The notes: generated by a model from the letters alone, not told the origin. A stretch of DNA of 64,000 bases from Methylophaga lonarensis MPL (GCF_000349205.1 NZ_APHR01000010.1:16807-80806), one strand, 5' to 3'. Positions 27,105-36,540 are shown, numbered from the stretch's first letter. Numbers and translations: made by a program.

Positions 27105-30100
27105 GCGCACCTCCCGGTATCGCGTCCTTGTCATGTTCCACAACCGGAGCCAATGCCGAGCTGTGCTGCCCTTTCAGTGGATGACCTCCGGAAAGTTTGC
27201 GCAATGCCACATAAAACACCGGCGTCAGGAACAAACCAAATAGCGTCACGCCGATCATGCCGGCAAAAACAGCGGTTCCCAGTGCCTGGCGAACTTCTGC
27301 GCCAGCGCCTGTCGCCACCACCAATGGCAGCACGGCAGCGGTGAAGGTGATTGACGTCATAATGATCGGCCGTAAACGTAATCGACAGGCTTCCAGTGCA
27401 GCCTCCACAATACCTCGCCCCTGCAACTCCAGATCCCGGGCAAACTCGACAATCAAAATGGCGTTTTTACAGGCAAGTCCAATCAACACCACCAGTCCCA
27501 CCTGAACAAAAATATTGTTATCGCCGCCGCCGAACCAGACACCAATCAACGCTGACAACATGCACATCGGCACAATCAGAATCACGGCCAATGGCAATGT
27601 CCAGCTTTCGTAGAGTGCGGCTAACACCAGAAACACCAATAGAATCGCCAATGGAAATACCACCAAGGCGGCATTGCTCTGGGTCGCCTGCTGATAACTC
27701 AGATCCGTCCACTCAAAGTCCATACCGGGCGGTAAAACCTCTCCGGCCAGCGCCGTCAACACATCCATGACTTGCGAAGATGACAATAGTCGCGGGTCGG
27801 CATCTCCGGCCAAATCTGCCGCCGGATAACCGTTGTATCTGAGTACCGGATCGGGACCAAAACTCTCCCGAATATTGACCATCGAACCAATCGGCACCAT
27901 CTCACCCTGATCATTGCGTGTCCGCAATCGGGCAATATCTTCAACACTGTTACGATAAGGCGCATCAGCCTGGGCAATCACTTGCCAGGTGCGACCAAAA
28001 CGGTTGAAGTCATTAACATAAGTAGAGCCAAGATAGGTTTGCAAAGTATCAAACAGCTCGGTTAGCGGAACCCCTTGAGCCTTGGCTTTATGTCGATCCA
28101 CCTCGGCATCCAGTTGCGGCACGTTGGCCTGATAACTGGTCACCGGATAGCCCATTCCAGGCGTCTGCATCACTGCCCCCTGGAAATGAACCACCGCATC
28201 CTGCAAGGCACCAAAGCCCAGATTCCCTCGATCTTCAATAAACAACTGGTAGCCGGAGCTATTACCCAGCCCCTGAATGGGCGGTGGCATAAAGGAAAAG
28301 GTAATGCCATCCTTCAGCTCGCTGATTTGCTGATTAATCCGAGCGTTGATCTCTGCGGCACTGAGATTTCGCTGATTAAATGGCTTGAGCGGAAAGAACA
28401 CCACACCCGTATTGGAAGTGTTGGTAAATTGCAAAGCGTTCAATCCCGGAAATGCCACCGAATGTTCAACACCCTCGGTTTGCATGGCAATATCAGTGAC
28501 TTGTTGCAGTAACTGATCAGTACGCTCCAGTGATGCGCCCTCCGGCAATTTGACCCCGGCAATCAGATAAAGCTTGTCCTGACTTGGAATAAAACCCGGG
28601 GGCACTACTTTGAACATCAAACCGGTGCTGGTCAGCAGCAAGGCGTAAACTACAAATACCATGCCTCGCCGATGTAATGAGCGCGACACGCCGCGTTGAT
28701 ACTTTTCCGAACTGGCATTGAAAAAGCGGTTAAAAGGACGAAATACCCAGCCAAACAAACTATCAATAATCCGTGTCAGCCGATCTTTCGGAGCACCATG
28801 TGGCTTAAGCAGCATCGCCGCCAGTGCCGGTGACAGGGTCAGCGAATTAATGGTGGAGATCACCGTGGAAATAGCGATTGTCACCGCAAACTGCCGGTAA
28901 AACTGTCCGGTAACACCCGACAGAAAAGCCATGGGAATAAACACCGCACACAACACCAGACCTATCGCAATAATCGGTCCTGACACTTCGCGCATCGCCT
29001 GATGTGCCGCCGCCAGCGGCGCGAGGCCCTCGGCAATATTTCGCTCAACGTTTTCCACCACCACGATGGCATCATCCACCACAATGCCAATCGCCAGCAC
29101 CAGTCCGAACAGCGTCAGGGTGTTGATGGAATAGCCCAGCATATACAGCGCACCAAAGGTACCAATCACTGACACCGGTACCGCCAGCAATGGAATAATC
29201 GATGCCCGCCAGGTTTGTAAAAAAAGCGTGACCACCAACACCACCAGCAATACCGCTTCCAGTAGCGTCGCTATCACCGACTTGATCGAATCCCTGACAA
29301 AGATGGTGGTGTCGTACACCGACTGGTACTGCACCCCGGCTGGAAATGAACCGGCCAGCTCGTCCATGGTGGCAATCACATCATTGCGGATCTGTAGTGC
29401 ATTAGCTCCGGGGGCCTGAAAAATACCGATGGCAACTGCTTCTTCGCCATTAAGCTGGGAACGCAAGGTATAGTCACCGGCGCCCATCTCCAGACGGGCC
29501 ACATCCGCCAATCGCAGTATTTCCCCCTGATCGCCTCGCTTGAGCACGATATCACCAAATTCTTCCGGGGTTTCCAATCGACCACGCGCGTTGATCAATG
29601 TCAGAAAATCACTGTTTGGAACCGGCTCAGCTCCAAGCTGACCGGCTGACACCTGAACATTCTGTTCACGCATCGCCCGGACAACATCACTGGCTGTCAG
29701 ACCAAATTCAGCTATCCGTTCAGGATCCAGCCAGGCTCGCATGGCGTAGTCTCCGCCACCGAAAATCTGGGCATCGCCCACCCCTTGAATTCGCGCCAGA
29801 CGATCCCGCACATGCAAGCGGGCATAATTTCGCAGGTATAAGGTGTCGTAACTGCCGTCAGGTGAGGTCAGGTGAACCACCATCAGAAACGTCGGTGATT
29901 GTTTCTGCGTGGTCACCCCTTGACGACGCACCTCCTCAGGCAGACGTGCCAGCGCCTGACTGACCCGGTTTTGCACCCGAACCGTTGCAGCCTCGGCATC
30001 GGTACCAGGACGAAATGTCACCGTCAGTTGCAACACACCATCTGAACCTGCCACAGACTTGAAGTACATCATGTCCTCAACACCGCTAATCGCCTCTTCC

Positions 30101-30300
30101 AGCGGTGTTGCCACAGTTTCAGAAATTTCCTTTGGATTGGCACCGGGATAGACCGTTCGTACCATCACTGATGGTGGCGCCACTTCCGGATATTCACTGA
30201 TCGGAATATTGGGGATAGAGATCAGACCCAATACCAAAATAATGATCGACAGTACCGCCGCAAAGATCGGCCGGTCGACAAAAAAGCGTGACACATTCAT
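27097..30300 (-). CDS. RND multidrug efflux pump, HAE1 family (AcrB/MexF-like)
   Basis: 1067 residues, full length. The N-terminus MNVSRFFVDRPIFAAVLSIIILVLG and 12 predicted membrane helices with two large periplasmic loops are typical. The proton-relay helix 4 contains the paired Asp of GLVLAIGIVVDDAIVVVENVERN. The C-terminal half mirrors this with FVQVGLVVLIGLACKNAILIVEFARD. It exports hydrophobic or amphipathic compounds using the proton gradient. Stop and start overlap with the adaptor gene (30297-30300), and the outer-membrane gene follows. Confidence 0.96.
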   Translation of the reverse strand: MNVSRFFVDRPIFAAVLSIIILVLGLISIPNIPISEYPEVAPPSVMVRTVYPGANPKEISETVATPLEEAISGVEDMMYFKSVAGSDGVLQLTVTFRPGTDAEAATVRVQNRVSQALARLPEEVRRQGVTTQKQSPTFLMVVHLTSPDGSYDTLYLRNYARLHVRDRLARIQGVGDAQIFGGGDYAMRAWLDPERIAEFGLTASDVVRAMREQNVQVSAGQLGAEPVPNSDFLTLINARGRLETPEEFGDIVLKRGDQGEILRLADVARLEMGAGDYTLRSQLNGEEAVAIGIFQAPGANALQIRNDVIATMDELAGSFPAGVQYQSVYDTTIFVRDSIKSVIATLLEAVLLVVLVVTLFLQTWRASIIPLLAVPVSVIGTFGALYMLGYSINTLTLFGLVLAIGIVVDDAIVVVENVERNIAEGLAPLAAAHQAMREVSGPIIAIGLVLCAVFIPMAFLSGVTGQFYRQFAVTIAISTVISTINSLTLSPALAAMLLKPHGAPKDRLTRIIDSLFGWVFRPFNRFFNASSEKYQRGVSRSLHRRGMVFVVYALLLTSTGLMFKVVPPGFIPSQDKLYLIAGVKLPEGASLERTDQLLQQVTDIAMQTEGVEHSVAFPGLNALQFTNTSNTGVVFFPLKPFNQRNLSAAEINARINQQISELKDGITFSFMPPPIQGLGNSSGYQLFIEDRGNLGFGALQDAVVHFQGAVMQTPGMGYPVTSYQANVPQLDAEVDRHKAKAQGVPLTELFDTLQTYLGSTYVNDFNRFGRTWQVIAQADAPYRNSVEDIARLRTRNDQGEMVPIGSMVNIRESFGPDPVLRYNGYPAADLAGDADPRLLSSSQVMDVLTALAGEVLPPGMDFEWTDLSYQQATQSNAALVVFPLAILLVFLVLAALYESWTLPLAVILIVPMCMLSALIGVWFGGGDNNIFVQVGLVVLIGLACKNAILIVEFARDLELQGRGIVEAALEACRLRLRPIIMTSITFTAAVLPLVVATGAGAEVRQALGTAVFAGMIGVTLFGLFLTPVFYVALRKLSGGHPLKGQHSSALAPVVEHDKDAIPGGAHA

Positions 30301-31481
30301 TGTGACAGCTCCACCGACCGGGCAAGCGTATCAAGCGACGCCTCACGCATGGCTACCCGGTTCGGGCTGACCTCCATGCCTGGAGCAAACACTCTTTGAA
30401 TGCCATTCACAATGACAAGATCACCCTTGCTGAGTCCCTCGGTAATCACCAGCTGATCATCCACCTGATCGCCGGTGGTCACCTGTCTGGGGACAACCCG
30501 ATTGTGTTCATCCACTAGATAAACATAACGTCTATCCTGATCTGTCAAAATAGCTTTGCGACTGATCATTAACGCGGCGTCCAATGCAGCGACGGGCATC
30601 TCGACTCTGGCAAACTGCCCCGGTTTGATAAGGCCTTGCGCATTGTCAAGCACTGCCCGATATTGCAGCGTCCCGGTGCCCGAATTCAGTTGATTATCAA
30701 CAAAGTCCAATTCGCCGTGAAATCTGTGGTTCTCATCATTGCCCAGCGTAATACGAACAGCACGGGAACCACCCTCGGCCAGCAAGCGCTGACTGCTGAA
30801 TCCTGACTTGTCATCAGTTTCAAAATAAACATGTAGCGGGTTGACCGAGACCAGCGTGGTCAGCAAGGTTTGATCAGCATTTGCCAGATTGCCTCGCGTT
30901 GCCAATGCACGGCCCACTCGACCACTGACAGGTGCAATAATCCGCGTGTATTGCAAATCCAGATCTGCGACCAACAGTGTCGCCTGAGCGACCTCAACGC
31001 GTGCCTGAGCACTGATTAATGCAGCACTACGCTGGTCATATTCTTCTCTGGATATGGCTCGATTCTGCAACAATGTTTCTGCCCGCACAGCCTCACTCTT
31101 AGCCAGTTGCAACTGACTTTGAGTTAAAGCCAACTCTGCCCGAGCAGCTTGCTGACGTGCCTTGTAGGGACGCGGGTCGATCTGAAACAACAGGTCACCA
31201 GCCTCTACCAGCGCGCCTTCTTCAAAAGCAACCTCGTCGATATAACCGCTTACCCGCGGACGCAAATCCACCGTTTCAGGTGCAGCCACCCGCCCGGTAA
31301 AGCGCCGCCAGATAAGCACCGGCTCGTGAATCACTTCGGCAACATCCACTTCCGGTGGAGGTGGCATTACAGCGAATTCTTCATCACTCTGCGCCTGGCA
31401 ACCGGCCAGCAGCACTATCAGTACAAAAGGAAGTGTGATTCGGCGATAGTTTCGCAGCGTAATTTCCGTCAGGCATTTCAT
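30297..31481 (-). CDS. RND efflux periplasmic adaptor (membrane fusion protein), lipoprotein
   Basis: 394 residues from ATG 31481, which has GGAGAG at -7; the frame is open to 31529. Lipobox LLAGC (VLIVLLAGCQAQ). A lipoyl/barrel-sandwich half (VDLRPRVSGYIDEVAFEEGALVEAGDLLFQID) is followed by a helical hairpin and a beta barrel (FARVEMPVAA) with a membrane-proximal end. It bridges pump and outer-membrane duct. First gene of the three-gene pump operon; a 17-bp palindrome lies just upstream. Confidence 0.95.
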   Translation of the reverse strand: MKCLTEITLRNYRRITLPFVLIVLLAGCQAQSDEEFAVMPPPPEVDVAEVIHEPVLIWRRFTGRVAAPETVDLRPRVSGYIDEVAFEEGALVEAGDLLFQIDPRPYKARQQAARAELALTQSQLQLAKSEAVRAETLLQNRAISREEYDQRSAALISAQARVEVAQATLLVADLDLQYTRIIAPVSGRVGRALATRGNLANADQTLLTTLVSVNPLHVYFETDDKSGFSSQRLLAEGGSRAVRITLGNDENHRFHGELDFVDNQLNSGTGTLQYRAVLDNAQGLIKPGQFARVEMPVAALDAALMISRKAILTDQDRRYVYLVDEHNRVVPRQVTTGDQVDDQLVITEGLSKGDLVIVNGIQRVFAPGMEVSPNRVAMREASLDTLARSVELSQ

Positions 31482-31871
31482 CTTTTCTCTCCATTGATTG
31501 AGCCATGCAATGCATGGCCTGAACGCCAAGTTATCGTTGGTTCATTACATAAGTCGTTTCAGCCGGGAAAAACTCGACATTTCACTTGATATTTCAGCGC
31601 ACTCAAAAGCATATTGCCCTTAAGCCGTGACAAGTGAGTGACCATGAAAACAAGCACTGCTCTACAGCAGGAGGCATAAGCTTAGAGAATGTGTAACTGA
31701 AACTGATAGCGGGTTACTATGGGAAACTTGCCTGTTACTGCAGGTTTGTTTTAAACGGACTTTTGTGATTGCTGGTTTCTCCAGCGTCATTGCCTGATTC
31801 TGCAAAAAATGGAAAACCCGTTCGTTGCTCAGATTGCCGAGCTATACTGTCGCCAACAGGGAGAGGTACCC
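31482..31871. other. Divergent intergenic region between efflux operon and AraC regulator
   Basis: About 390 bases without a convincing gene. It holds the start region of the efflux operon (minus) and of the araC-type gene (plus). The clearest structure is the palindrome at 31502-31518. The frame of the regulator is open from 31809, but its best start is 31872. I could not assign promoter boxes with confidence. Confidence 0.6.
31502..31518. promoter_or_regulatory. Perfect 17-bp palindrome upstream of the efflux operon, candidate operator
   Basis: GCCATGCA-A-TGCATGGC, 8-bp arms around one central base, 20 bases before the adaptor ATG at 31481. Its position between SD region and likely promoter suggests a repressor site. 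AraC proteins usually bind direct repeats, so it might serve a different regulator. Confidence 0.4.
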
Positions 31872-32825
31872 ATGACTGCCACTATTCAGACGCTCGCAGG
31901 AAACTTGGCGCCGAATCAACAACGCCTGGTCAGCATTACTGAACAGCTGACGGCTGCGGAAGGCATTCTTGCGACTGAAATCAACGGTGTCGAGTTATTT
32001 CGGTTTGAAGAACCGGTCAGCTGCGCTTCTGGCGTATTTGAGCCATGCATCTGTTTTGTGATTCAAGGCGATATGAAAATCCAGTTGGGTGATCATGAAA
32101 TTACTCATTCCGCTATGGCATACATGGCCAGCTCCGTTCATCTGCCTGTCATGCGAAGAGTTACCGAAGCTTCTCGTGAACGCCCGTTTATAGGGGCAAA
32201 ACTAAAAGTGGATCCTCAGGAAGTTGCCAATCTGCTGGTGGAGTTGGGCGACAAGGCGCCGCCACTGGCTGCGCCTGACAGCTGCCCCGAGTGCGGTCTA
32301 TCCATCGCCCAGATGGATGAGCAAATGCAAGATGCCTTATATCGGCTGCTGAATCTACTCAATTCGCCCAGAGACATTGCGATACTCGCTCCTTCAATAC
32401 GCAGAGAAATCATCTATCGAGCATTGATCGGTGAAATGGGATCCCGGATGCGCCAGTTTTCTGCGACCGATTCTCAATCACACCGGATTTCCAATGTCAT
32501 TTCTATTCTGAAAGACCAATACACCAAACCGCTGCGTATCCGGGAACTGGCCGAAGCTGTCAATATGAGTGAATCGACGCTGTACCATAATTTCAAGCAA
32601 GTGACGCATATGTCACCACTGCAATTTCAGAAAAAGTTACGCCTGCTTGAAGCCCGCCGATTAATGCTGGTCGAAGGCATTGAAGCGGCCACTGCCAGCT
32701 ATCGCGTTGGATATGAAAGTCCGTCGCATTTCAGTCGGGAGTACAGTCGGTTATTTGGTGCCCCACCCAAGGCAGATGTGCAAAACCTGCGGGGCATCTA
32801 CGCACCAGAACCAGAGTCGGCGTAA
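31872..32825 (+). CDS. AraC-family transcriptional regulator (AraC_N cupin type)
   Basis: 317 residues from ATG 31872, with GGAGAGG at -7; the frame is open to 31809 (MENPFVAQIAE) but this start is weaker. The N-terminal AraC_N-type domain (INGVELFRFEEPVSCASGVFEPCICFVIQGDMKIQLGDHE) precedes two helix-turn-helix motifs (LRIRELAEAVNMSESTLYHNFKQVTHMSPLQFQKKLRL and ATASYRVGYESPSHFSREYSRLFG). It is divergent from the RND operon, so it is the likely regulator of the pump. That link is inferred from position. Confidence 0.9.
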   Translation: MTATIQTLAGNLAPNQQRLVSITEQLTAAEGILATEINGVELFRFEEPVSCASGVFEPCICFVIQGDMKIQLGDHEITHSAMAYMASSVHLPVMRRVTEASRERPFIGAKLKVDPQEVANLLVELGDKAPPLAAPDSCPECGLSIAQMDEQMQDALYRLLNLLNSPRDIAILAPSIRREIIYRALIGEMGSRMRQFSATDSQSHRISNVISILKDQYTKPLRIRELAEAVNMSESTLYHNFKQVTHMSPLQFQKKLRLLEARRLMLVEGIEAATASYRVGYESPSHFSREYSRLFGAPPKADVQNLRGIYAPEPESA

Positions 32826-32830
32826 AGCTC

Positions 32831-32855
32831 ATAAGCGCAGATAGAGGCCGCTTAT
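32831..32855. terminator. Weak hairpin between convergent araC-type and cobC genes
   Basis: ATAAGCG (32831-32837) pairs with CGCTTAT (32849-32855), 7 bp with an 11-nt loop, between two convergent stops. No T run follows on either strand, so termination activity is uncertain. Confidence 0.3.
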
Positions 32856-33454
32856 CTCAGACTGCCTGCATGAAACTGTAGTTGTGCATGGAATTTTGAA
32901 TCGTCACGGTACACCTGAATACGGCTGATTGCCGCATAGGGCACCTGAATACGGAACATGGCTGTTAACGGCATTTCCAACACCTCGGCAACTATCATCC
33001 GAATCACGCCAGCATGAGCGACCAGCAAGATGTGCTGATCGCTATGTCTGGTCAGTAATTCATGCCACGCTTGTTGAATGCGCCGCTGAAAATCTTTCAG
33101 TGGTTCCGCATTGGCCGGCGTATTGTTGACCGGATCATCGTAAAAAGCATAAAAGGCTTTTTTATCATGCTGTTCCAGTTGCTCGGCCGTTTTTCCTTCC
33201 CAATCGCCAAAACCAATCTCGGTGAACTGCGCACTCAGTTGTAGCGGAATATTATGTTGCTGAGCAAGCGTCTGAGCAAAATCAGCACAACGTCTCAAGC
33301 TTGAGCTGACAATATAATCCCAGGGCGCGGCATTGGCGGTCGCAGCGCGCATTTGTTGCCAGCCACGTTCACTGAGCGGATCGTCCAACTGTCCTCGGTA
33401 GCATGTGCCGCCCCGTGGTTCACCATGCCGCATCAAATCAATCAACAATGTCAT
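32852..33454 (-). CDS. cobC: Alpha-ribazole phosphatase-like histidine phosphatase
   Basis: 200 residues from ATG 33454 (MTLLIDLMRHGEPRGG); the frame is open to 33496. The phosphatase active site RHG is in LMRHGE, with the second conserved histidine in LLVAHAGVIRM and Glu in FGDWEGKT. The family includes CobC (Salmonella name), which dephosphorylates alpha-ribazole-5-phosphate or adenosylcobalamin-5-phosphate. It lies downstream of riboswitch-controlled btuB on the same strand, which supports the B12 assignment over a generic phosphoglycerate mutase. This activity is otherwise missing from the operon at 36-44.8 kb. Confidence 0.83.
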   Translation of the reverse strand: MTLLIDLMRHGEPRGGTCYRGQLDDPLSERGWQQMRAATANAAPWDYIVSSSLRRCADFAQTLAQQHNIPLQLSAQFTEIGFGDWEGKTAEQLEQHDKKAFYAFYDDPVNNTPANAEPLKDFQRRIQQAWHELLTRHSDQHILLVAHAGVIRMIVAEVLEMPLTAMFRIQVPYAAISRIQVYRDDSKFHAQLQFHAGSLR

Positions 33455-33500
33455 TGTTAAACGGTAGCCTCTCAGTGCCTGCGAAATAATCTGCAAAGGC

Positions 33501-33528
33501 GATGCTCAGCCGATTTCGACTGAGCATC
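33501..33528. terminator. Hairpin downstream of btuB
   Basis: Perfect 9-bp stem GATGCTCAG / CTGAGCATC with a 10-nt loop, 14 bases past the btuB stop on the minus strand. TTTT follows on the plus side; on the minus side only CCTTT follows. It may partly end btuB transcription before cobC, or act as a processing structure. Confidence 0.5.
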
Positions 33529-33541
33529 TTTTGCCGCTGGT

Positions 33542-35371
33542 TTAAGGTTGATAATGCAATGACAGCATATAAGTTCGCCCAAGACTGTTGAAGTTATTGA
33601 CGGTCTGGTAGTCCCGGTCAAAAACATTCATCGCGTTGAGTTTTACCGACCAGTCAGAATCAATCTGATAGGCCAAGCGGAAATCCACCACTTCATAACC
33701 ACTTAAGCGGGTGTTATTGGCCGCATCATCAAAACGATGCCCCGTCACTTTCCAGCTACCGCCAAGCAGCCAGTTGCCAAACTGACGATCCAGATGCAAA
33801 TTGGCCATGCGTTGAGCTCGGCGAGGCAATATGTTTCCGGTCGTCTCGTCTTTTGGTTTCAAGACACTGGCATTGAATTGAATCTGCCAATCCAGCAATG
33901 TGGTCGCCAAATCAAACTCCAGCCCGGTAATTTTGGCCTCATCTACATTCTCTGTAGTCGGAAATTGATATACCAGCAAATCACGAACCTTGTTCTGATA
34001 GGCATGCAGCCCCCAGCTTCCCCAATTCGCATTGCCCATCAAACCAATGCCATAGTTTTTGGACTTTTCCGGTTTCAAGTCAGGATTACCGATAAAGCCT
34101 GGCGTATCTGGCCAATACAGCTGGTTGAAGGTGGGTGCTTTAAAGCCAGTGCCGACATTGGCTACAATCTGCAGTGATTGAGTCAGCTGGTAGCCCCAAT
34201 CCGCGGTGCCCGTGGTTTTTTCGCCAAAGGCCTGATTGTCATCATGACGCACACTTAACAACCAGTTATGGCGATCTTGATGCCCCTGCCAGCTGACAAA
34301 CACTGCCTTATTGTCCCGCGAGTCTTCCTGATAATCGGTGGAAGACACCACTCGGTCGTGATCGTAATCAAGACCGATATTCAAGGTGTGTTGCGGCGTG
34401 AGCACAAAAGTATTCACCAGACTGGCATAACGATGCCGGGTATTGAAAGTGCCATCCGGCTGACGGTCCCGAAAGTTCTCTCCCTCATCTCTGGATTCAG
34501 ACAGGTTTAATGCCATCAACCATGAGTCAGTGAGTTGAACTGAGGTATTTACACCGAGTACTTGCTGCACATTATCAGCGTAAAAGTCGGCAGTTGGTGA
34601 CAGGCTGTCATATTCATTGCGCGATTGAGTCCTTAAAAAGTTGGCGCCTACGCTCCATCTGTCTGTCACATCATGACTGATTCTTGCTGACAGACTGTTG
34701 TTGCGATAGCCGTCACGATCCGGGTTTGCATTCACCCGCGCATCAATGCCGTCGGTTGATAAATGGCTGAAATTCAGATGATAGCGTGTGCTTTCATTGC
34801 CACCACTGACACCACCGCTGGCTTGTTTTGTATTGTGTTTGCCAAAGCCTACAGAAGCATAAGGGGTTGGGCTTTGATTGCGGCCCTGTCGAGTGAAGAT
34901 CTGAATCACACCGCCAATTGCCTCAGAGCCGTACAAGCCTGAACGCGGACCACGCACAATTTCAATACGCTCAATCTGATTGACAGGAAAGTCCTGTAGC
35001 GAGGTGGTTCCAGACGTTGCCGAGTGCCATTTCACGCCATCCACCAGCACCAGCACATGGCCGGCATTGGTACCGCGCATGTAAATACTACTGGCTTTGC
35101 CAAGTCCACCGCTGTTGTTCATATCAATACCGGGAAAACGTGCCAGCAAGGTCGGCAAATCATGAATTTGCAAACGCTCAATATCGGCACGGCTAATCAC
35201 CGAATGTGGTGCCAGCGCGTTATCCGTAGGCATTCGGTTGGCAGTCACAGTGATAGGGTCAAAAGATTGATGTTCAGCGTGGGCCGGAACAGTGAAAGCA
35301 GAAGTCGCCAGTGCCGCCAGAGTCAGACGCGCACAGACACGCAAAGGCATTGCCTTTGTAGAAGGTTTCAT
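33542..35371 (-). CDS. btuB: TonB-dependent vitamin B12 receptor BtuB
   Basis: 609 residues from ATG 35371 with a strong SD (AAGGAGACAAA-ATG); the frame is open to 35395. A signal peptide (LTLAALATSAFTVPAHA) is followed by the TonB box-like DPITVTANRMP, a plug domain (IMRG-like region IEIVRGPRSGLYGSEAIGGVIQIFTR) and a 22-strand barrel ending in ...LGRTYMLSLHYQP with a terminal hydrophobic pattern. It imports cobalamin across the outer membrane. The call is fixed by the cobalamin riboswitch directly upstream and the cobC gene downstream. Confidence 0.94.
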   Translation of the reverse strand: MKPSTKAMPLRVCARLTLAALATSAFTVPAHAEHQSFDPITVTANRMPTDNALAPHSVISRADIERLQIHDLPTLLARFPGIDMNNSGGLGKASSIYMRGTNAGHVLVLVDGVKWHSATSGTTSLQDFPVNQIERIEIVRGPRSGLYGSEAIGGVIQIFTRQGRNQSPTPYASVGFGKHNTKQASGGVSGGNESTRYHLNFSHLSTDGIDARVNANPDRDGYRNNSLSARISHDVTDRWSVGANFLRTQSRNEYDSLSPTADFYADNVQQVLGVNTSVQLTDSWLMALNLSESRDEGENFRDRQPDGTFNTRHRYASLVNTFVLTPQHTLNIGLDYDHDRVVSSTDYQEDSRDNKAVFVSWQGHQDRHNWLLSVRHDDNQAFGEKTTGTADWGYQLTQSLQIVANVGTGFKAPTFNQLYWPDTPGFIGNPDLKPEKSKNYGIGLMGNANWGSWGLHAYQNKVRDLLVYQFPTTENVDEAKITGLEFDLATTLLDWQIQFNASVLKPKDETTGNILPRRAQRMANLHLDRQFGNWLLGGSWKVTGHRFDDAANNTRLSGYEVVDFRLAYQIDSDWSVKLNAMNVFDRDYQTVNNFNSLGRTYMLSLHYQP

Positions 35372-35443
35372 TTTGTCTCCTTGGGATACGCTCACCCGCG
35401 ATCCAGGTTGATAAAGTCACACAGCACAAAGGCTGTGATGAAC

Positions 35444-35612
35444 TTCAGGCCGGTATCCGGACTCACGTTGTGGCCTAAGCCGATGCATCCGCCTTCCCAC
35501 GATTAATTCGCAGTGGCTGATTGGATGCACTTTTCAACGCTTACCGTTGCGGGGGCAGTGTTGGTTTTGCACCAACTTCCCGTTTAACTCAGATAAATAT
35601 CAAAGCACCTGA
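35444..35612 (-). promoter_or_regulatory. Cobalamin riboswitch controlling btuB
   Basis: Read on the minus strand the conserved elements appear in order: AAACGGGAA, GCCCCCGCAACGGTAA, GGGAAGGCGGATGC, and the closing GTCCGGATACCGGCCTG. These match the B12-box and P1/P3 elements of adenosylcobalamin riboswitches. A small hairpin (35416-35437, CACAGC/GCTGTG) between the aptamer and the btuB SD may be part of the expression platform. The 5' boundary is approximate. Confidence 0.92.
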
Positions 35613-35713
35613 AGAGGCGCGAATCTTAAATGGCGCTTGATATATCGTCAAATTAAATAAAGAAAATGGATTACTTTCAAATTGACAATAAGCCGTGCCG
35701 ATCCTTATTCTGT

Positions 35714-35898
35714 CGGCAGTTTCAGGTGTCGCGAAAGCGATGAAACGGGAAGTCGGTGCATCTTTAACGCTGAAGATAAAGCCGACACTGCCCCCGCAAC
35801 GGTAAATGAGTTAACGCTGAACGTTTAACCACTGTAGTCATTACGGGAAGGTGTTCAGCAGGTGAAAACCGCTCATGAGTCCGGAGACCGGCCTGAAA
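35714..35898 (+). promoter_or_regulatory. Cobalamin riboswitch controlling btuM-cob operon
   Basis: On the plus strand: GAAACGGGAAGTCGGTGC, CACTGCCCCCGCAACGGTAA, ACGGGAAGGTGTTCAG, and AGTCCGGAGACCGGCCTG. All conserved segments of a cobalamin aptamer are present. It ends 66 bases before the btuM ATG; a small stem TGTGC/GCACA (about 35935-35951) lies between them near the SD (GGAG), possibly as translational control. It faces away from the btuB riboswitch, so the two share a short divergent region. Confidence 0.93.
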
Positions 35899-35964
35899 TG
35901 TCCTTGCCTCAGGGCGAAATGCAATTAACCAGATTGTGCGGGTGGGCACATCGGAGACTCTTCA

Positions 35965-36540
35965 ATGTCGTTATTATCTCAACGTCAGCAGCTACTCGTG
36001 GCTGCGCTTCTGGCTGTATTAATGGTGATGACCCGCGGTCATCATTTTGCCGATATCAATGTATTACCCAGTGCCTCATGGGCTGTATTTATGCTGGCCG
36101 GTTTTTATCTGGCTTCCAAGCTTTGGTTCCCGGCATTTCTGGGGCTGGCGGTGGCGCTGGATTTAATTGCCGTCACCTGGGGCGGCGTCAGTAATTTCTG
36201 CGTGTCACCGGCTTATGGGTTTTTATTACCTGCGTACGGCAGTCTATGGCTGGCTGGGCGCTGGTTTTCAAGCAGATATCAATTCAACTGGACGGCACTG
36301 TTCACGCTGGTCATTACCGTGTTGACCATCACTGCGGTTGCCAGTGTGTTCAGTGGTGGTGGTTTCTACTGGTTTTCCGGTCGCTATGTTGAACCTACCT
36401 TTGTCGAGTATCTGTCGCGGTTCATCCAGTCTTATCCGAATCAACTCAGCAGACTGAGCTTTTACATTGCCATCGCAGCGGTGGTTCATATCAGCTTCCG
36501 TTTTGCTCATGTGAACCCACGCAGCAACCAGACACAGTAA
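35965..36540 (+). CDS. btuM: BtuM-like cobalamin transporter
   Basis: 191 residues with about six membrane helices. It has a single cysteine, Cys79, in GGVSNFCVSPAYGFLLPAYG, plus His26-His27 (TRGHHFAD) and Asp66. BtuM of Thiobacillus denitrificans is a similar-size six-helix inner-membrane protein whose single conserved Cys80 takes part in decyanation and transport of vitamin B12 (established for that family). The cobalamin riboswitch in front and the cob operon behind agree with this. SD GGAG precedes ATG 35965. No BtuCDF genes are in the window. The homology is judged by eye. Confidence 0.75.
   Translation: MSLLSQRQQLLVAALLAVLMVMTRGHHFADINVLPSASWAVFMLAGFYLASKLWFPAFLGLAVALDLIAVTWGGVSNFCVSPAYGFLLPAYGSLWLAGRWFSSRYQFNWTALFTLVITVLTITAVASVFSGGGFYWFSGRYVEPTFVEYLSRFIQSYPNQLSRLSFYIAIAAVVHISFRFAHVNPRSNQTQ

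Noticed and set aside
35764..35949. Minus-strand 61-codon frame inside the second riboswitch
   Set aside because: It overlaps the conserved aptamer and has no support as a protein.
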